A stretch of DNA of 12,226 nucleotides from Actinomycetes bacterium (GTDB lineage: Bacteria; Actinomycetota; Actinomycetes; Streptosporangiales; Streptosporangiaceae): the NCBI GenBank assembly GCA_023425615.1, contig JAFACJ010000940.1, forward strand, positions 1 to 12,226. Reading direction: 5' to 3'. This document shows, in pieces, positions 1 through 6,646 of this stretch; the stretch's first letter is position 1; each line of letters opens with the position of its first letter. A model generated the notes under the pieces. It was not told the origin of the DNA. It saw nothing but the letters and a program-made list of their open reading frames with translations, and ran no database searches. A program made the position numbers and the translations under genes.

Positions 1-1
1 C

Positions 2-661
2 CTCACCACCGAGGACTTCTCCTACAAGGGGGAGATCTTCCAGTACGAGAACATCACCACCTACCCCCGGCCGTTCACGCCGGGCGGGCCCCGCATCCTC
101 CAGGGGACCGTCTCGCCCGAGAACTTCCGGCAGCGCGGCACGGTCGGCGAGCCGATCATCACCTCGCCGAACTTCACCCCGCTGACCCTGATGAAGCGCA
201 ACTTCGACGCCTACCGGGAGGCCAGCCTCGCCAACGGGCACGACCCGTCGGCGCACGACCTGCCCTTCATGCAGCAGGTGTGGGCGGGGCACGGCGAGGA
301 GGGCCTGCGCGAGGCCGCGGCGGCGGCGCTGGAGTACTACCGGTCCGTCGGCAAGGTCATCCCCGGCTCCGAGGAGGCGCTGGAGGCCGAGCGCACCTAC
401 TACGAGAAGGTCGCCGAGAACATCCGGCTGCTCACCCTGGAGCAGACCCTCACCCACGGCGGCAACTTCGGCACCCCCCAGCGGGTCGCCGAGACCGTCG
501 CCGAACTGCGCGACCAGCTCGGTATCAACCACTACATATCCTGGATGCGCATCCCGTCGCTGCGTCGCGAGGAGGCCCTGCGCTCGATGGAGACCTTCGC
601 CGCCGAAGTGATCCCGCAGTTCCGCGGCGCCGCCGAGATCCCGGCCGGGGCGGCCGTCTGA
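2..661 (+). CDS. Luciferase-like (LLM) flavin monooxygenase, 5'-truncated, C-terminal 219 residues
   Basis: The reading frame is open from the first complete codon at base 2 to TGA at 659-661, so the gene begins before the window. The ATG at 191 is only an internal methionine. The visible protein starts in the segment that in LLM proteins follows the first half of the TIM barrel (FSYKGEIFQYENI, equivalent to DFDGEFFSLRG in the LLM at 3228). It ends with the usual closing helix (SMETFAAEVIPQF). It has a longer middle insert than the other three LLMs here, so it belongs to a different LLM subgroup. Family members oxidise or oxygenate substrates with reduced FMN or F420. The N-terminal catalytic region is outside the window, so cofactor and substrate cannot be judged. 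The stop overlaps the next ATG (TGATG), which suggests translational coupling in one operon. Confidence 0.88.
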   Translation, partial: LTTEDFSYKGEIFQYENITTYPRPFTPGGPRILQGTVSPENFRQRGTVGEPIITSPNFTPLTLMKRNFDAYREASLANGHDPSAHDLPFMQQVWAGHGEEGLREAAAAALEYYRSVGKVIPGSEEALEAERTYYEKVAENIRLLTLEQTLTHGGNFGTPQRVAETVAELRDQLGINHYISWMRIPSLRREEALRSMETFAAEVIPQFRGAAEIPAGAAV

Positions 662-1638
662 TGCGCGTCGGCGTCTTCCTCAGCGCCCAGTTCGAACCGG
701 ACGCCTCGGCGACCGAAGGGCTCGCGGCGATCACCGAGCAGGCGGTCCTCGCCGACCGGCTCGGCTTCGACACCGTCTACCTCGGGCACCACTACCTCGC
801 CCGCTCGGCCTTCCTCCAGCCGCTCCAGCTCGCGGGCTACCTCGCCCACGCCACCGAGCGGGTGCGGATCGGCTTCGGCATCCTGCTCGCCCCGCTGTAC
901 AACCCGATCGCGCTCGCCGAGGAACTCGCCACGCTCGACGTGCTGAGCGGCGGCCGGATCACCGTCGGGCTCGGCGCCGGCTACCGCAGGCGCGAGTGCG
1001 ACGCGTTCGGCGTCGCGTGGGGCGACAGGATCACGCGGCTGCGCGAGTACGTCACGCTGCTGCGCGCGCTGTGGGCGGGGGAGAAGGTCACCGCCCAGGG
1101 CAGCTGGGGCGAGGTCGAGAACGCCCATCTGGCGCTGCGCCCGGTCCAGCCCGGCGGTCCGCCGCTGTGGATCGGCGCGTTCGCCGAGCCCGCGATCCGG
1201 CGCGCGGCCCGCCTCGACGCCCCGTGGCTCATGGGCCCCGAGGGCGGCGAGGAGGCCATCGCCGAACGGCTCGCCCTCTACCGCGCCGAACTGCGCGCCC
1301 ACGGCCACTCCCTGGACCGCGCCTACCCGATGAGCCGCGAGGCCTGCGTCGCGCCCACCGCCGAGGAGGCCGTCGCGCTCATCAAGCCGTACCTGGAGCG
1401 GCAGTACGCGGGCTACAGGTCCTGGGACACCGCACAGGGCCTGGACGTGGACCGCTTCATCGCCGAGGACTGCCTGGTCGGAGACCCCGCCCGGGTCATC
1501 GGGCGGATCCGCCACCTGGAGCGCGAGCACGGCGTCACCCACCTGTCGCTCCGGCTCCAGTTCATGGGCATGCCGCACGACCAGGCCATGGAGCAGATCC
1601 GCAGGTTCGGCGAGGAAGTCCTCCCGCACGTCGGCTGA
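661..1638 (+). CDS. LLM class flavin-dependent oxidoreductase (second LLM), 325 aa
   Basis: This is a full-length luciferase-like TIM-barrel protein. The ATG at 661 overlaps the upstream stop, and the protein begins with the expected first beta strand (MRVGVFLS). The His-His pair at residues 43-44 (LGHHY) aligns with the conserved active-site histidine region of bacterial luciferase-type enzymes. The family core TLDVLSGGR (91-99) and the phosphate-loop-like GLGAGYRR (103-110) are present, and the C-terminus closes with RRFGEEVLPH. It is expected to be a cytosolic monooxygenase or dehydrogenase using reduced flavin or F420 supplied by a partner reductase, which is not seen nearby. It is the most divergent of the three complete LLMs, with ARSAFLQPL where the other two read LSNLATPQP, so a distinct substrate or step is likely. 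The exact reaction is unknown. The annotation is firm at family level only. Confidence 0.9.
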   Translation: MRVGVFLSAQFEPDASATEGLAAITEQAVLADRLGFDTVYLGHHYLARSAFLQPLQLAGYLAHATERVRIGFGILLAPLYNPIALAEELATLDVLSGGRITVGLGAGYRRRECDAFGVAWGDRITRLREYVTLLRALWAGEKVTAQGSWGEVENAHLALRPVQPGGPPLWIGAFAEPAIRRAARLDAPWLMGPEGGEEAIAERLALYRAELRAHGHSLDRAYPMSREACVAPTAEEAVALIKPYLERQYAGYRSWDTAQGLDVDRFIAEDCLVGDPARVIGRIRHLEREHGVTHLSLRLQFMGMPHDQAMEQIRRFGEEVLPHVG

Positions 1639-1655
1639 GCGACGCGGTGAAATAC

Positions 1656-1662
1656 GAAGGAG
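1656..1662 (+). promoter_or_regulatory. Shine-Dalgarno GAAGGAG that fixes the GTG start of the acyl-CoA ligase
   Basis: GAAGGAG lies 6 bases before GTG 1669. An ATG at 1667-1669 overlaps that GTG but runs into TGA as its second codon, so GTG must be the start. Confidence 0.75.
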
Positions 1663-1668
1663 TCTGAT

Positions 1669-3231
1669 GTGAATCTCGCGCGCGACCTGGAACTGCGCGC
1701 CGCCGAGGCGGGCGGGCGGACGGCGCTCACCCACGAGGACGGCCGCGCCTGGACCTTCGCCGAGCTGGAAGGCGAGATCGGCGCGGTCGCCCGTGCCCTC
1801 GCCAGGCACGGGGTGTGCCGCGGCGACCGCGTCGCGATCTACACCAGGAACGGCCCCGACATCGTCCGGCTGCTGTACGCGGCATGGAAGCTCGGTGCCG
1901 TCCCGGTGACGATCAGCGGCCTGTACAACGGGGCGGAGCTCGCCGAGTCGCTGGGCAAGACCCGGCCCCGGCTCCTCGTCGCCGACGACCACGCCACGGC
2001 CGCCCTCGACGAGGCGACAGCCAGGACCGGGATCGCGGCCCTCGTCGTCGACGGGGCGGACGTGCCGGGCCGCACCCCGCTCGGCGCGGGCGCCCCCGAG
2101 GCCGTCACCGCGGTCGAGGTCGCCGCCGACGAGGAGGCGTGCATCCTGTTCACCGGCGGCACGACCGGCAGCCCCAAGGCCGTCAGCGTCACGCACGGCG
2201 GCGTCCAGGAGTCCCTGGCGCGGCTCGCCCGGGTCTCCACCGGACGCGAGGGGCCCTACCCGCCGGTCGCCGAGGGCGTCGCGCCGAACCTCATCGCGCT
2301 GCCGCTCTTCCACAGCGGCGGCCAGCACTCGCTGCTGTTCGCCTTCCGGGTGGGCCGCTCGGTCGTGCTGTGGGACCGCTTCCGCGTCGAGACTCTCCGG
2401 ACGCTCCTCGCGCGGCACCGCTTCGACAACCTGTTCCTGCTGCCGACGATGCTGTTCGACCTCGTCCACGCGAAGGAGGCGCTGGACCTGGGGTCGGTGC
2501 GCTCGGTCCTCATCGCGGGACAGGCGCTCGGCCCGCACCTGCGGCGCAGGTTCGAGGAGCGCTACGGCGTCCCCATCGTCATGAACTACGGCTCCACCGA
2601 GACCGGGCACGTGGCGGGCTGGACGTCGGCCGACATGCGCGCCGGGCTGTGGAAGCCGGGCTCGGCCGGCCGCGTCTATCCGGGCGTCGAACTGGAGGTG
2701 CGCGGCGACGACGGGGCGGCGCTGCCCGCGGGCGAGCCCGGCGAGATCGTCGTGCGCACCAGCATGGCCAAGGGCTATGTGGACGACGCGGAGGCCACCT
2801 CCGCGCTGGTCCGCGACGGCTGGGTCCACTCCGGCGACATCGGCTACGTGGACCCCGACGGTGTGCTGTTCCTCGTCGGCCGCAAGCGCGACATGATCAA
2901 GTGCGGCGGGTTCCAGGTCTGGCCCGAGGAGATCGAGGAGGAGCTGCGGGCGCACCCGCTGGTCGCCGACCTCCGCGTCATCGGCGTCCCGGACGAGCGG
3001 CTGGGCGAGATCCCGCGCGCCGAGGTGGTGCGGGCCCCCGACCCGGCCGTCTCCGACGACGAACTCGCCGCCCGTCTCGTCGCCCTGGCCAGGGAGCGGC
3101 TCGCCCACTTCAAGGCGCCGCGCTCGGTGGTGTTCGTCGCGGAGATCCCGCGCAGCGCCACCGGCAAGGTCAGCCGCCAGACCGGCGACGCCGCGGCGCC
3201 GGCCGCGGTCGCGGAAGGGGCGGCCCGGTGA
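1669..3231 (+). CDS. AMP-forming acyl-CoA ligase (ANL superfamily), 520 aa
   Basis: The product activates a carboxylic acid with ATP to an acyl-adenylate and then to the CoA thioester. All the ANL landmarks are visible in order: phosphate loop FTGGTTGSPKA (161-171), A5 motif NYGSTE (306-311), A7 motif GWVHSGDIGYVD (384-395, adenosine-ribose Asp390), hinge region GRKRDMIKCGG (404-414), and the C-terminal PRSATGK with the adenylation lysine Lys500. The length is typical for fatty-acid, aromatic or terpenoid acid:CoA ligases. No carrier-protein domain is fused, so a free CoA ligase fits better than an NRPS loading module. The last 20 or so residues are Ala-rich and look like a loose tail. The gene sits 30 bp after one LLM and overlaps the next by four bases (GTGA). 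It therefore probably makes the CoA ester that the neighbouring oxygenases and crotonase act on. The acid substrate cannot be named. Confidence 0.93.
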   Translation: MNLARDLELRAAEAGGRTALTHEDGRAWTFAELEGEIGAVARALARHGVCRGDRVAIYTRNGPDIVRLLYAAWKLGAVPVTISGLYNGAELAESLGKTRPRLLVADDHATAALDEATARTGIAALVVDGADVPGRTPLGAGAPEAVTAVEVAADEEACILFTGGTTGSPKAVSVTHGGVQESLARLARVSTGREGPYPPVAEGVAPNLIALPLFHSGGQHSLLFAFRVGRSVVLWDRFRVETLRTLLARHRFDNLFLLPTMLFDLVHAKEALDLGSVRSVLIAGQALGPHLRRRFEERYGVPIVMNYGSTETGHVAGWTSADMRAGLWKPGSAGRVYPGVELEVRGDDGAALPAGEPGEIVVRTSMAKGYVDDAEATSALVRDGWVHSGDIGYVDPDGVLFLVGRKRDMIKCGGFQVWPEEIEEELRAHPLVADLRVIGVPDERLGEIPRAEVVRAPDPAVSDDELAARLVALARERLAHFKAPRSVVFVAEIPRSATGKVSRQTGDAAAPAAVAEGAAR

Positions 3232-4208
3232 AGTTCGGCATCATGGCCCCGCACCAGTACCCGTTCGAGGACGACCTGCGCACCCGGCTGCGGGAGCTGA
3301 GCGGCCTCGTCGAGCACGCCGCGAACCTGGGCTACCACTCGGTCTGGACGATCAACCACTTCCTGTCCAACCTCGCCACCCCGCAGCCGATCTCGATGAT
3401 GGCGCGGCTCATCGACTGCAGCGGCGAGATGCGGATCGGCAGCGGCATCCTGCTCCTGCCGCTGTTCCACCCCGTGCACGTCGCCGAGGAGTTCGCCACC
3501 CTCGACCAGCTCTCGGGCGGCCGGGTGTCCCTCGGCGTCGCGGCGGGGTACCGGGAGCACGAGTTCCAGGCGCTCGGCGTCGACATGGACAGTAGGTTCC
3601 GCAGGCTCGACGAGGGCATCCGGCTCATCAAGGCGCTGTGGTCGGGCGAGACCGTCGACTTCGACGGCGAGTTCTTCTCGCTCCGTGGCGCGCGCTGCGG
3701 CGTCCCGCCGCTGCAGAAGGGCGGCCCGCCGATCTACGTCGGCGCGGGCGGCAAGAAGGCGGTGCGCCGCGCGGCACGGCTGGGCGACGGCTGGTACGCG
3801 CCGGGCAACTCGCCCAATCCGCGCTACCTCCCCGACCACCTCGCCGTCTACGACGCGGCGCTGGCGGAGTACGGCAGGACCCCCGTGGACCGGCCGATCG
3901 GGGTGGAGCTGTACTGCGCGCCGACCACCGAGCGGGCCGTGGAAGAGGCGCTGCCTCACGCGCGCCGCGAGTACTACTCCTACGCCGAGTACCCCGCGCT
4001 GCGCTGGCAGCGCGACAGGTTCGACGAGCTGGTCCGGCACACGCTGCTGCTGGGCTCGCCCGAGGACCTCATCGAGCGCATCCGCGGCTATGAGGCGCTC
4101 GGGTTCGACCACCTGATCTTCCGGCCGATGTGGCTGGGGATGCCCGTCGAGCAGGCACGGCGCTCGCTCGACCTGTTCGCCCGCGAGGTGATGCCCGCCT
4201 TCGCCTGA
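3228..4208 (+). CDS. LLM class flavin-dependent oxidoreductase (third LLM), 326 aa
   Basis: The GTG at 3228 overlaps the ligase stop (GTGA). This start gives MKFGIM, matching the first beta strand of the LLM at 5279. Visible family features are TINHFLSNLATPQP (41-54) with His44 at the conserved active-site position, HPVHVAEEFATLDQLSGGR (81-99), and VAAGYREHEF (104-113). It is closely related to the LLM at 5279: both share LSNLATPQP, the HPVH...ATLDQxSGGR block and the C-terminal FDRLI/FDHFVFR region, which implies duplication. It differs at residue 43, where Asn replaces His, so the HH pair of the other two becomes NH. It should be a cytosolic reduced-flavin or F420-dependent oxygenase or dehydrogenase acting after CoA activation. 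The last codons form half of a terminator hairpin. The reaction is not assigned. Confidence 0.92.
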   Translation: MKFGIMAPHQYPFEDDLRTRLRELSGLVEHAANLGYHSVWTINHFLSNLATPQPISMMARLIDCSGEMRIGSGILLLPLFHPVHVAEEFATLDQLSGGRVSLGVAAGYREHEFQALGVDMDSRFRRLDEGIRLIKALWSGETVDFDGEFFSLRGARCGVPPLQKGGPPIYVGAGGKKAVRRAARLGDGWYAPGNSPNPRYLPDHLAVYDAALAEYGRTPVDRPIGVELYCAPTTERAVEEALPHARREYYSYAEYPALRWQRDRFDELVRHTLLLGSPEDLIERIRGYEALGFDHLIFRPMWLGMPVEQARRSLDLFAREVMPAFA

Positions 4209-4216
4209 AGGCGGGC
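4193..4216 (+). terminator. Hairpin terminator straddling the stop codon of the third LLM
   Basis: There is a perfect 10-bp stem: 4193-4202 (GCCCGCCTTC) pairs with 4207-4216 (GAAGGCGGGC) around the 4-base loop GCCT. The TGA stop (4206-4208) sits at the loop/stem junction. There is no U-tract, as is common in actinobacteria. An alternative 6-bp hairpin (4211-4216 with 4220-4225) overlaps its 3' arm. It separates unit 1 from the promoter at 4234. Confidence 0.6.
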
Positions 4217-4233
4217 GCCGCCCGCGCGGCCCC

Positions 4234-4263
4234 TTGACAGTGACACATGGCACATCGTACATT
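4234..4263 (+). promoter_or_regulatory. Sigma-70-type promoter of the crotonase-LLM-VOC unit
   Basis: A perfect -35 box TTGACA (4234-4239) is followed after 18 bp by a -10-like TACATT (4258-4263, TAnnnT). A start near 4270 would give a leader of about 25 bases carrying the SD AGAAGG (4281-4286), 8 bases before ATG 4295. This is the clearest promoter in the window. Confidence 0.65.
4240..4253. promoter_or_regulatory. Imperfect palindrome between the -35 and -10 boxes (candidate operator 1)
   Basis: GTGaCAcaTGgCAC has arms GTGnCA/TGnCAC (five of seven base pairs symmetric) and fills most of the promoter spacer. A bound protein would block RNA polymerase, so this is a candidate repressor site. 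The regulator family is unknown. Confidence 0.4.
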
Positions 4264-4278
4264 CCGACCGGACGGTAT
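4261..4278. promoter_or_regulatory. Imperfect palindrome at the transcription start (candidate operator 2, TetR-like)
   Basis: ATTCCGACCGGACGGTAT pairs at seven of nine positions around the central CCGG. The form is close to the AnACCGnCCGGnCGGT-type operators known for actinobacterial TetR-family repressors. It overlaps the end of the -10 box and the expected start site. Assignment to TetR is inference from the pattern. Confidence 0.45.
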
Positions 4279-4294
4279 TAAGAAGGGCTGAGAT

Positions 4295-5275
4295 ATGAAG
4301 AAGACCGAAGCCGAGATGCTCTCCGAGCAGTGGGACGTCGAGAACATGACGGTCGACCCCGCGCTCCTGGAGAAGTACGTGCGGTACGACGTCGACGCCG
4401 AGCGCTCGGTCGCCACCATCACCTTCGCCAGGCCCGAGACGCTGAACGCCATCCCCGTCGCCGCGTTCGAGCGCGTCGGCGACCTCGTCCGCGAGGCCGA
4501 GACCGACGACCGCGTCAAGGTGATCGTCTTCAAGGGCGAGGGCAAGCACTTCGGCACCGGCGCCGACGCCGCCGAACTCGGCCACTACATCGGCTACCGC
4601 AGCGGCACCGACAAGGCCTCGCGCCGCCGCCCCGCCCAGCGCCAGCGCATCCTGCCCGACCGCAACGTGCTCACGTCGGGCTTCACCCGCCCGATCGTGG
4701 AGTCGCTGAAGGCCACGATCTGCCAGGTGCAGGGCTACTGCTACGGCGGCCACTTCCAGATCGCGCTGTCCTGCGACATCGTCATCGCCACCCCGGACGC
4801 GCGCTTCACCCACCCCGCCTTCCGGTACCTCGGTCCCGCCCCGCAGGACATGTACCACTGGATCGAGAAGCTGGGCCTCACCAAGATGAAGGACCTCATG
4901 CTCACGATGCGCCCGCTCGGCGCCGAGGAGGGCGAGCAGGCCGGCCTGGTCACCAAGGTCGTGCCGCACGAGGAACTGCAGCGGTGGGTCGACGACTACG
5001 CCGAGGCGATCGCGGTCACGCCGCTGGACTCGCTGATGATGGGCAAGGCCATGATGCAGGTCGTCATGGAGGCGCGCGGCAAGGGCCTCGGCGCGATGAC
5101 GGGCTGGGTCGGCCACGGCTGGGCCACCAACGTCTCCTTCGAGGAGGGCGACTGGAACTTCCTCAAGCAGCGCCGTGAGAAGGGCATCGCGCAGGCACTG
5201 GCCGACCGCGACAACATGGTCGCGCCCTACTTCCGGCTGAGCGAGCGCCGCTCCCGCGACGGCGGGCAGGGCTGA
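4295..5275 (+). CDS. Enoyl-CoA hydratase/isomerase (crotonase) family protein with atypical active site, 326 aa
   Basis: Crotonase-fold features are ITFARPETLNAI (42-53), the first oxyanion loop KHFGTGAD (84-91) and the second GYCYGGHFQIALSCD (147-161). The family binds CoA thioesters and stabilises an enolate. Against rat enoyl-CoA hydratase (GYALGGGCELAMMCD and FGQPE), the two catalytic glutamates become Gln155 and Ala175, and a conserved glycine becomes His153. The usual GTQRL stretch is replaced by PAPQDMYHWIEKLG. Ordinary syn-hydration is therefore unlikely. Isomerase, dehydratase, decarboxylase or C-C hydrolase chemistry is possible. An N-terminal extension of about 30 residues precedes the core, and the protein is longer than the usual 255-290 residues. 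It is the first gene of its unit, with its own promoter and SD AGAAGG, three bases before the next LLM. This suggests it acts on the product of the ligase/LLM steps. Confidence 0.9.
   Translation: MKKTEAEMLSEQWDVENMTVDPALLEKYVRYDVDAERSVATITFARPETLNAIPVAAFERVGDLVREAETDDRVKVIVFKGEGKHFGTGADAAELGHYIGYRSGTDKASRRRPAQRQRILPDRNVLTSGFTRPIVESLKATICQVQGYCYGGHFQIALSCDIVIATPDARFTHPAFRYLGPAPQDMYHWIEKLGLTKMKDLMLTMRPLGAEEGEQAGLVTKVVPHEELQRWVDDYAEAIAVTPLDSLMMGKAMMQVVMEARGKGLGAMTGWVGHGWATNVSFEEGDWNFLKQRREKGIAQALADRDNMVAPYFRLSERRSRDGGQG
5264..5271 (+). promoter_or_regulatory. Purine-rich SD GGGCAGGG supporting a TTG start
   Basis: GGGCAGGG lies 7 bases before TTG 5279, inside the last codons of the crotonase gene. 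The TTG start gives MRFGILLDHQ, which aligns with MKFGIMAPHQ of the paralogue at 3228. No better in-frame start exists nearby. Confidence 0.6.
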
Positions 5276-5278
5276 CCC

Positions 5279-6262
5279 TTGCGCTTCGGCATCCTCCTCG
5301 ACCACCAGTACGCCAAGGGCGAGGACGTCAGGGCGCGGATCGGCGAACTCGTCGACCTCGTGCAGCACGTGCGCGACGCCGGGTACGACTCGGTCTTCGG
5401 CGTCCACCACTACCTGTCGAACCTCGCGACACCGCAGCCGCTGCCGCTGCTCAGCCGGATCATCGAGCACAGCGGGGACATGGCGCTCGGCACGGGCATC
5501 CTGATCCTCCCGCTCGGCCACCCGGTGCACTGGGCCGAGGAGGTCGCCACGCTCGACCAGATGTCGGGCGGGCGGTTCGTCCTCGGGGTCGGCGCCGGCT
5601 ACCGCGAGGATGAGTTCGCCTCCTTCGGCCTCGACCTGAAGCGGCGCTCGTCGCGGATGTTCGAGGCGCTGGAGGTGATGGAGAAGCTGTGGACCGGCGA
5701 GGAGGTGCACCACGAGGGCGAGCACTTCCGGCTCGACGGCGTCCGGTGCAGCGTCCTGCCCTACGGGAGGCCGCGTCCGGAGATCTGGGTCGGCGCCAAC
5801 GGCCCGGTCGGCATCCGCAAGGCAGCACGGCACGGCTACTCGTGGCTGGCGCCCTCCAACGTCAAGCGCAACTGGGCGGTCGGCAACCTGGAGGAGCACC
5901 GGCGGGAGAGCGGCCCCGCGGGCGCCGCGCTCACCCGGCCGATCCAGCGCGACCTGTGCCTCGCCGACTCCCGCGAGGAGGCGTTCGCCCTGGCCGGGGA
6001 GTACGCCCGCCGCTCCTACTCCTCCTACGTCCAGTACGGCATGGACTACTTCGAGTCGATGTGGCAGGACATCTGCGACAAGGCGTTGTTCTTCGGCACC
6101 CCCGAGGAGATCACCGCCAGGATCCGCGACTTCGCCGCCGCGGGCTTCGACCACTTCGTCTTCCGCGTCCAGTGGCTGGGCTGCCCGCCCGAGGTGTCGC
6201 ACGGCATCGTCGAGCGGTTCGCCCGTGAGGTCATGCCCCACTTCAAGGAGACTCCCGCATGA
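5279..6262 (+). CDS. LLM class flavin-dependent oxidoreductase (fourth LLM), TTG start, 327 aa
   Basis: Complete luciferase-like protein whose TTG start is supported by an SD and by N-terminal alignment with the third LLM. Landmarks are GVHHYLSNLATPQP (41-54) with the His43-His44 pair, HPVHWAEEVATLDQMSGGR, GVGAGYREDEF, and the C-terminal FDHFVFRVQWLG and FAREVMPHF. It is clearly paralogous to the gene at 3228. The third and fourth LLMs flank the crotonase gene and belong to separate transcription units. The family uses reduced FMN or F420, and a separate reductase would be needed for FMN. Some members are type II Baeyer-Villiger monooxygenases (diketocamphane monooxygenases), some are desulfurising or ring-attacking enzymes, and some are F420-dependent dehydrogenases. 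The sequence alone does not decide between these. The stop overlaps the next ATG (ATGA). Confidence 0.92.
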   Translation: MRFGILLDHQYAKGEDVRARIGELVDLVQHVRDAGYDSVFGVHHYLSNLATPQPLPLLSRIIEHSGDMALGTGILILPLGHPVHWAEEVATLDQMSGGRFVLGVGAGYREDEFASFGLDLKRRSSRMFEALEVMEKLWTGEEVHHEGEHFRLDGVRCSVLPYGRPRPEIWVGANGPVGIRKAARHGYSWLAPSNVKRNWAVGNLEEHRRESGPAGAALTRPIQRDLCLADSREEAFALAGEYARRSYSSYVQYGMDYFESMWQDICDKALFFGTPEEITARIRDFAAAGFDHFVFRVQWLGCPPEVSHGIVERFAREVMPHFKETPA

Positions 6263-6621
6263 CGGAGACGAACAAGGCAGAGGCCATCAGAGCGGGACAG
6301 ATCCTCCTGCCCGTCGCCGACATCGAGACGGCCCTGGCCTTCTACCGCGACGTCCTGGGCCTCAAGGTCAGATTCCAGGACGGGACCCGCTACGCCGTCC
6401 TCGACGGCGGCGGCATCACGATCGCGCTCGCCGCGCCCTCCGAGCAGCCGGTCCCGGGCCTGCCCGCCCTGGCCCTGAAGGTCCCCGACGTCACCGGAAC
6501 GGCCGACGCCCTACGCGCCGCAGGAGCCACGGTCGCCCCCGTCACCGAAGGCGGCCACGAGCGCCGCGCCCTCCTCCACGACCCGGACGGCAACGTCCTG
6601 GTGCTCTACGGCCCGTCCTGA
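6259..6621 (+). CDS. Single-domain VOC (glyoxalase/bleomycin-resistance fold) protein, 120 aa
   Basis: The beta-alpha-beta-beta-beta pattern of the vicinal oxygen chelate fold is clear: ILLPVADIETALAFYRDVLGLKV (15-37) and the closing LLHDPDGNVLVLYG (105-118). Alignment by eye to E. coli glyoxalase I ligands (His5, Glu56, His74, Glu122) gives Gln14, Ala56, Ala70 and Val115. Only the first position keeps a possible ligand, since Gln is used there in human glyoxalase I. A metal-dependent glyoxalase, epimerase or extradiol dioxygenase is therefore doubtful, and a substrate- or drug-binding role or a metal-independent isomerase is more plausible. It is the last gene of the crotonase unit, coupled to the fourth LLM by ATGA and followed by a strong terminator. 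It may bind or isomerise an intermediate. Function is not assigned. Confidence 0.88.
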   Translation: MTETNKAEAIRAGQILLPVADIETALAFYRDVLGLKVRFQDGTRYAVLDGGGITIALAAPSEQPVPGLPALALKVPDVTGTADALRAAGATVAPVTEGGHERRALLHDPDGNVLVLYGPS

Positions 6622-6646
6622 GGGGCGACTCAGAACACAAGGGCCC

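Noticed and set aside
532..3108. Very long open frame on the - strand (858 codons) across the second LLM and the ligase
   Set aside because: Its translation is low-complexity Arg/Gly/Asp/Val-rich with no domain. It mirrors genes with clear motifs on the + strand and arises from GC-rich third codon positions.
1815..3227. N-terminal extension of the third LLM frame upstream through the ligase gene
   Set aside because: The upstream translation is Arg/Pro-rich shadow sequence of the ligase. The LLM fold begins exactly at GTG 3228.
4211..4225. Second hairpin (6-bp stem, 3-base loop) after the third LLM
   Set aside because: It competes with the longer, perfect 10-bp hairpin at 4193-4216 and is mentioned there rather than listed separately.
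4088..6241. Long - strand open frame (717 codons) antisense to the crotonase and the fourth LLM
   Set aside because: It has the same composition artefact, no recognisable domain, and both + strand genes have intact family motifs.
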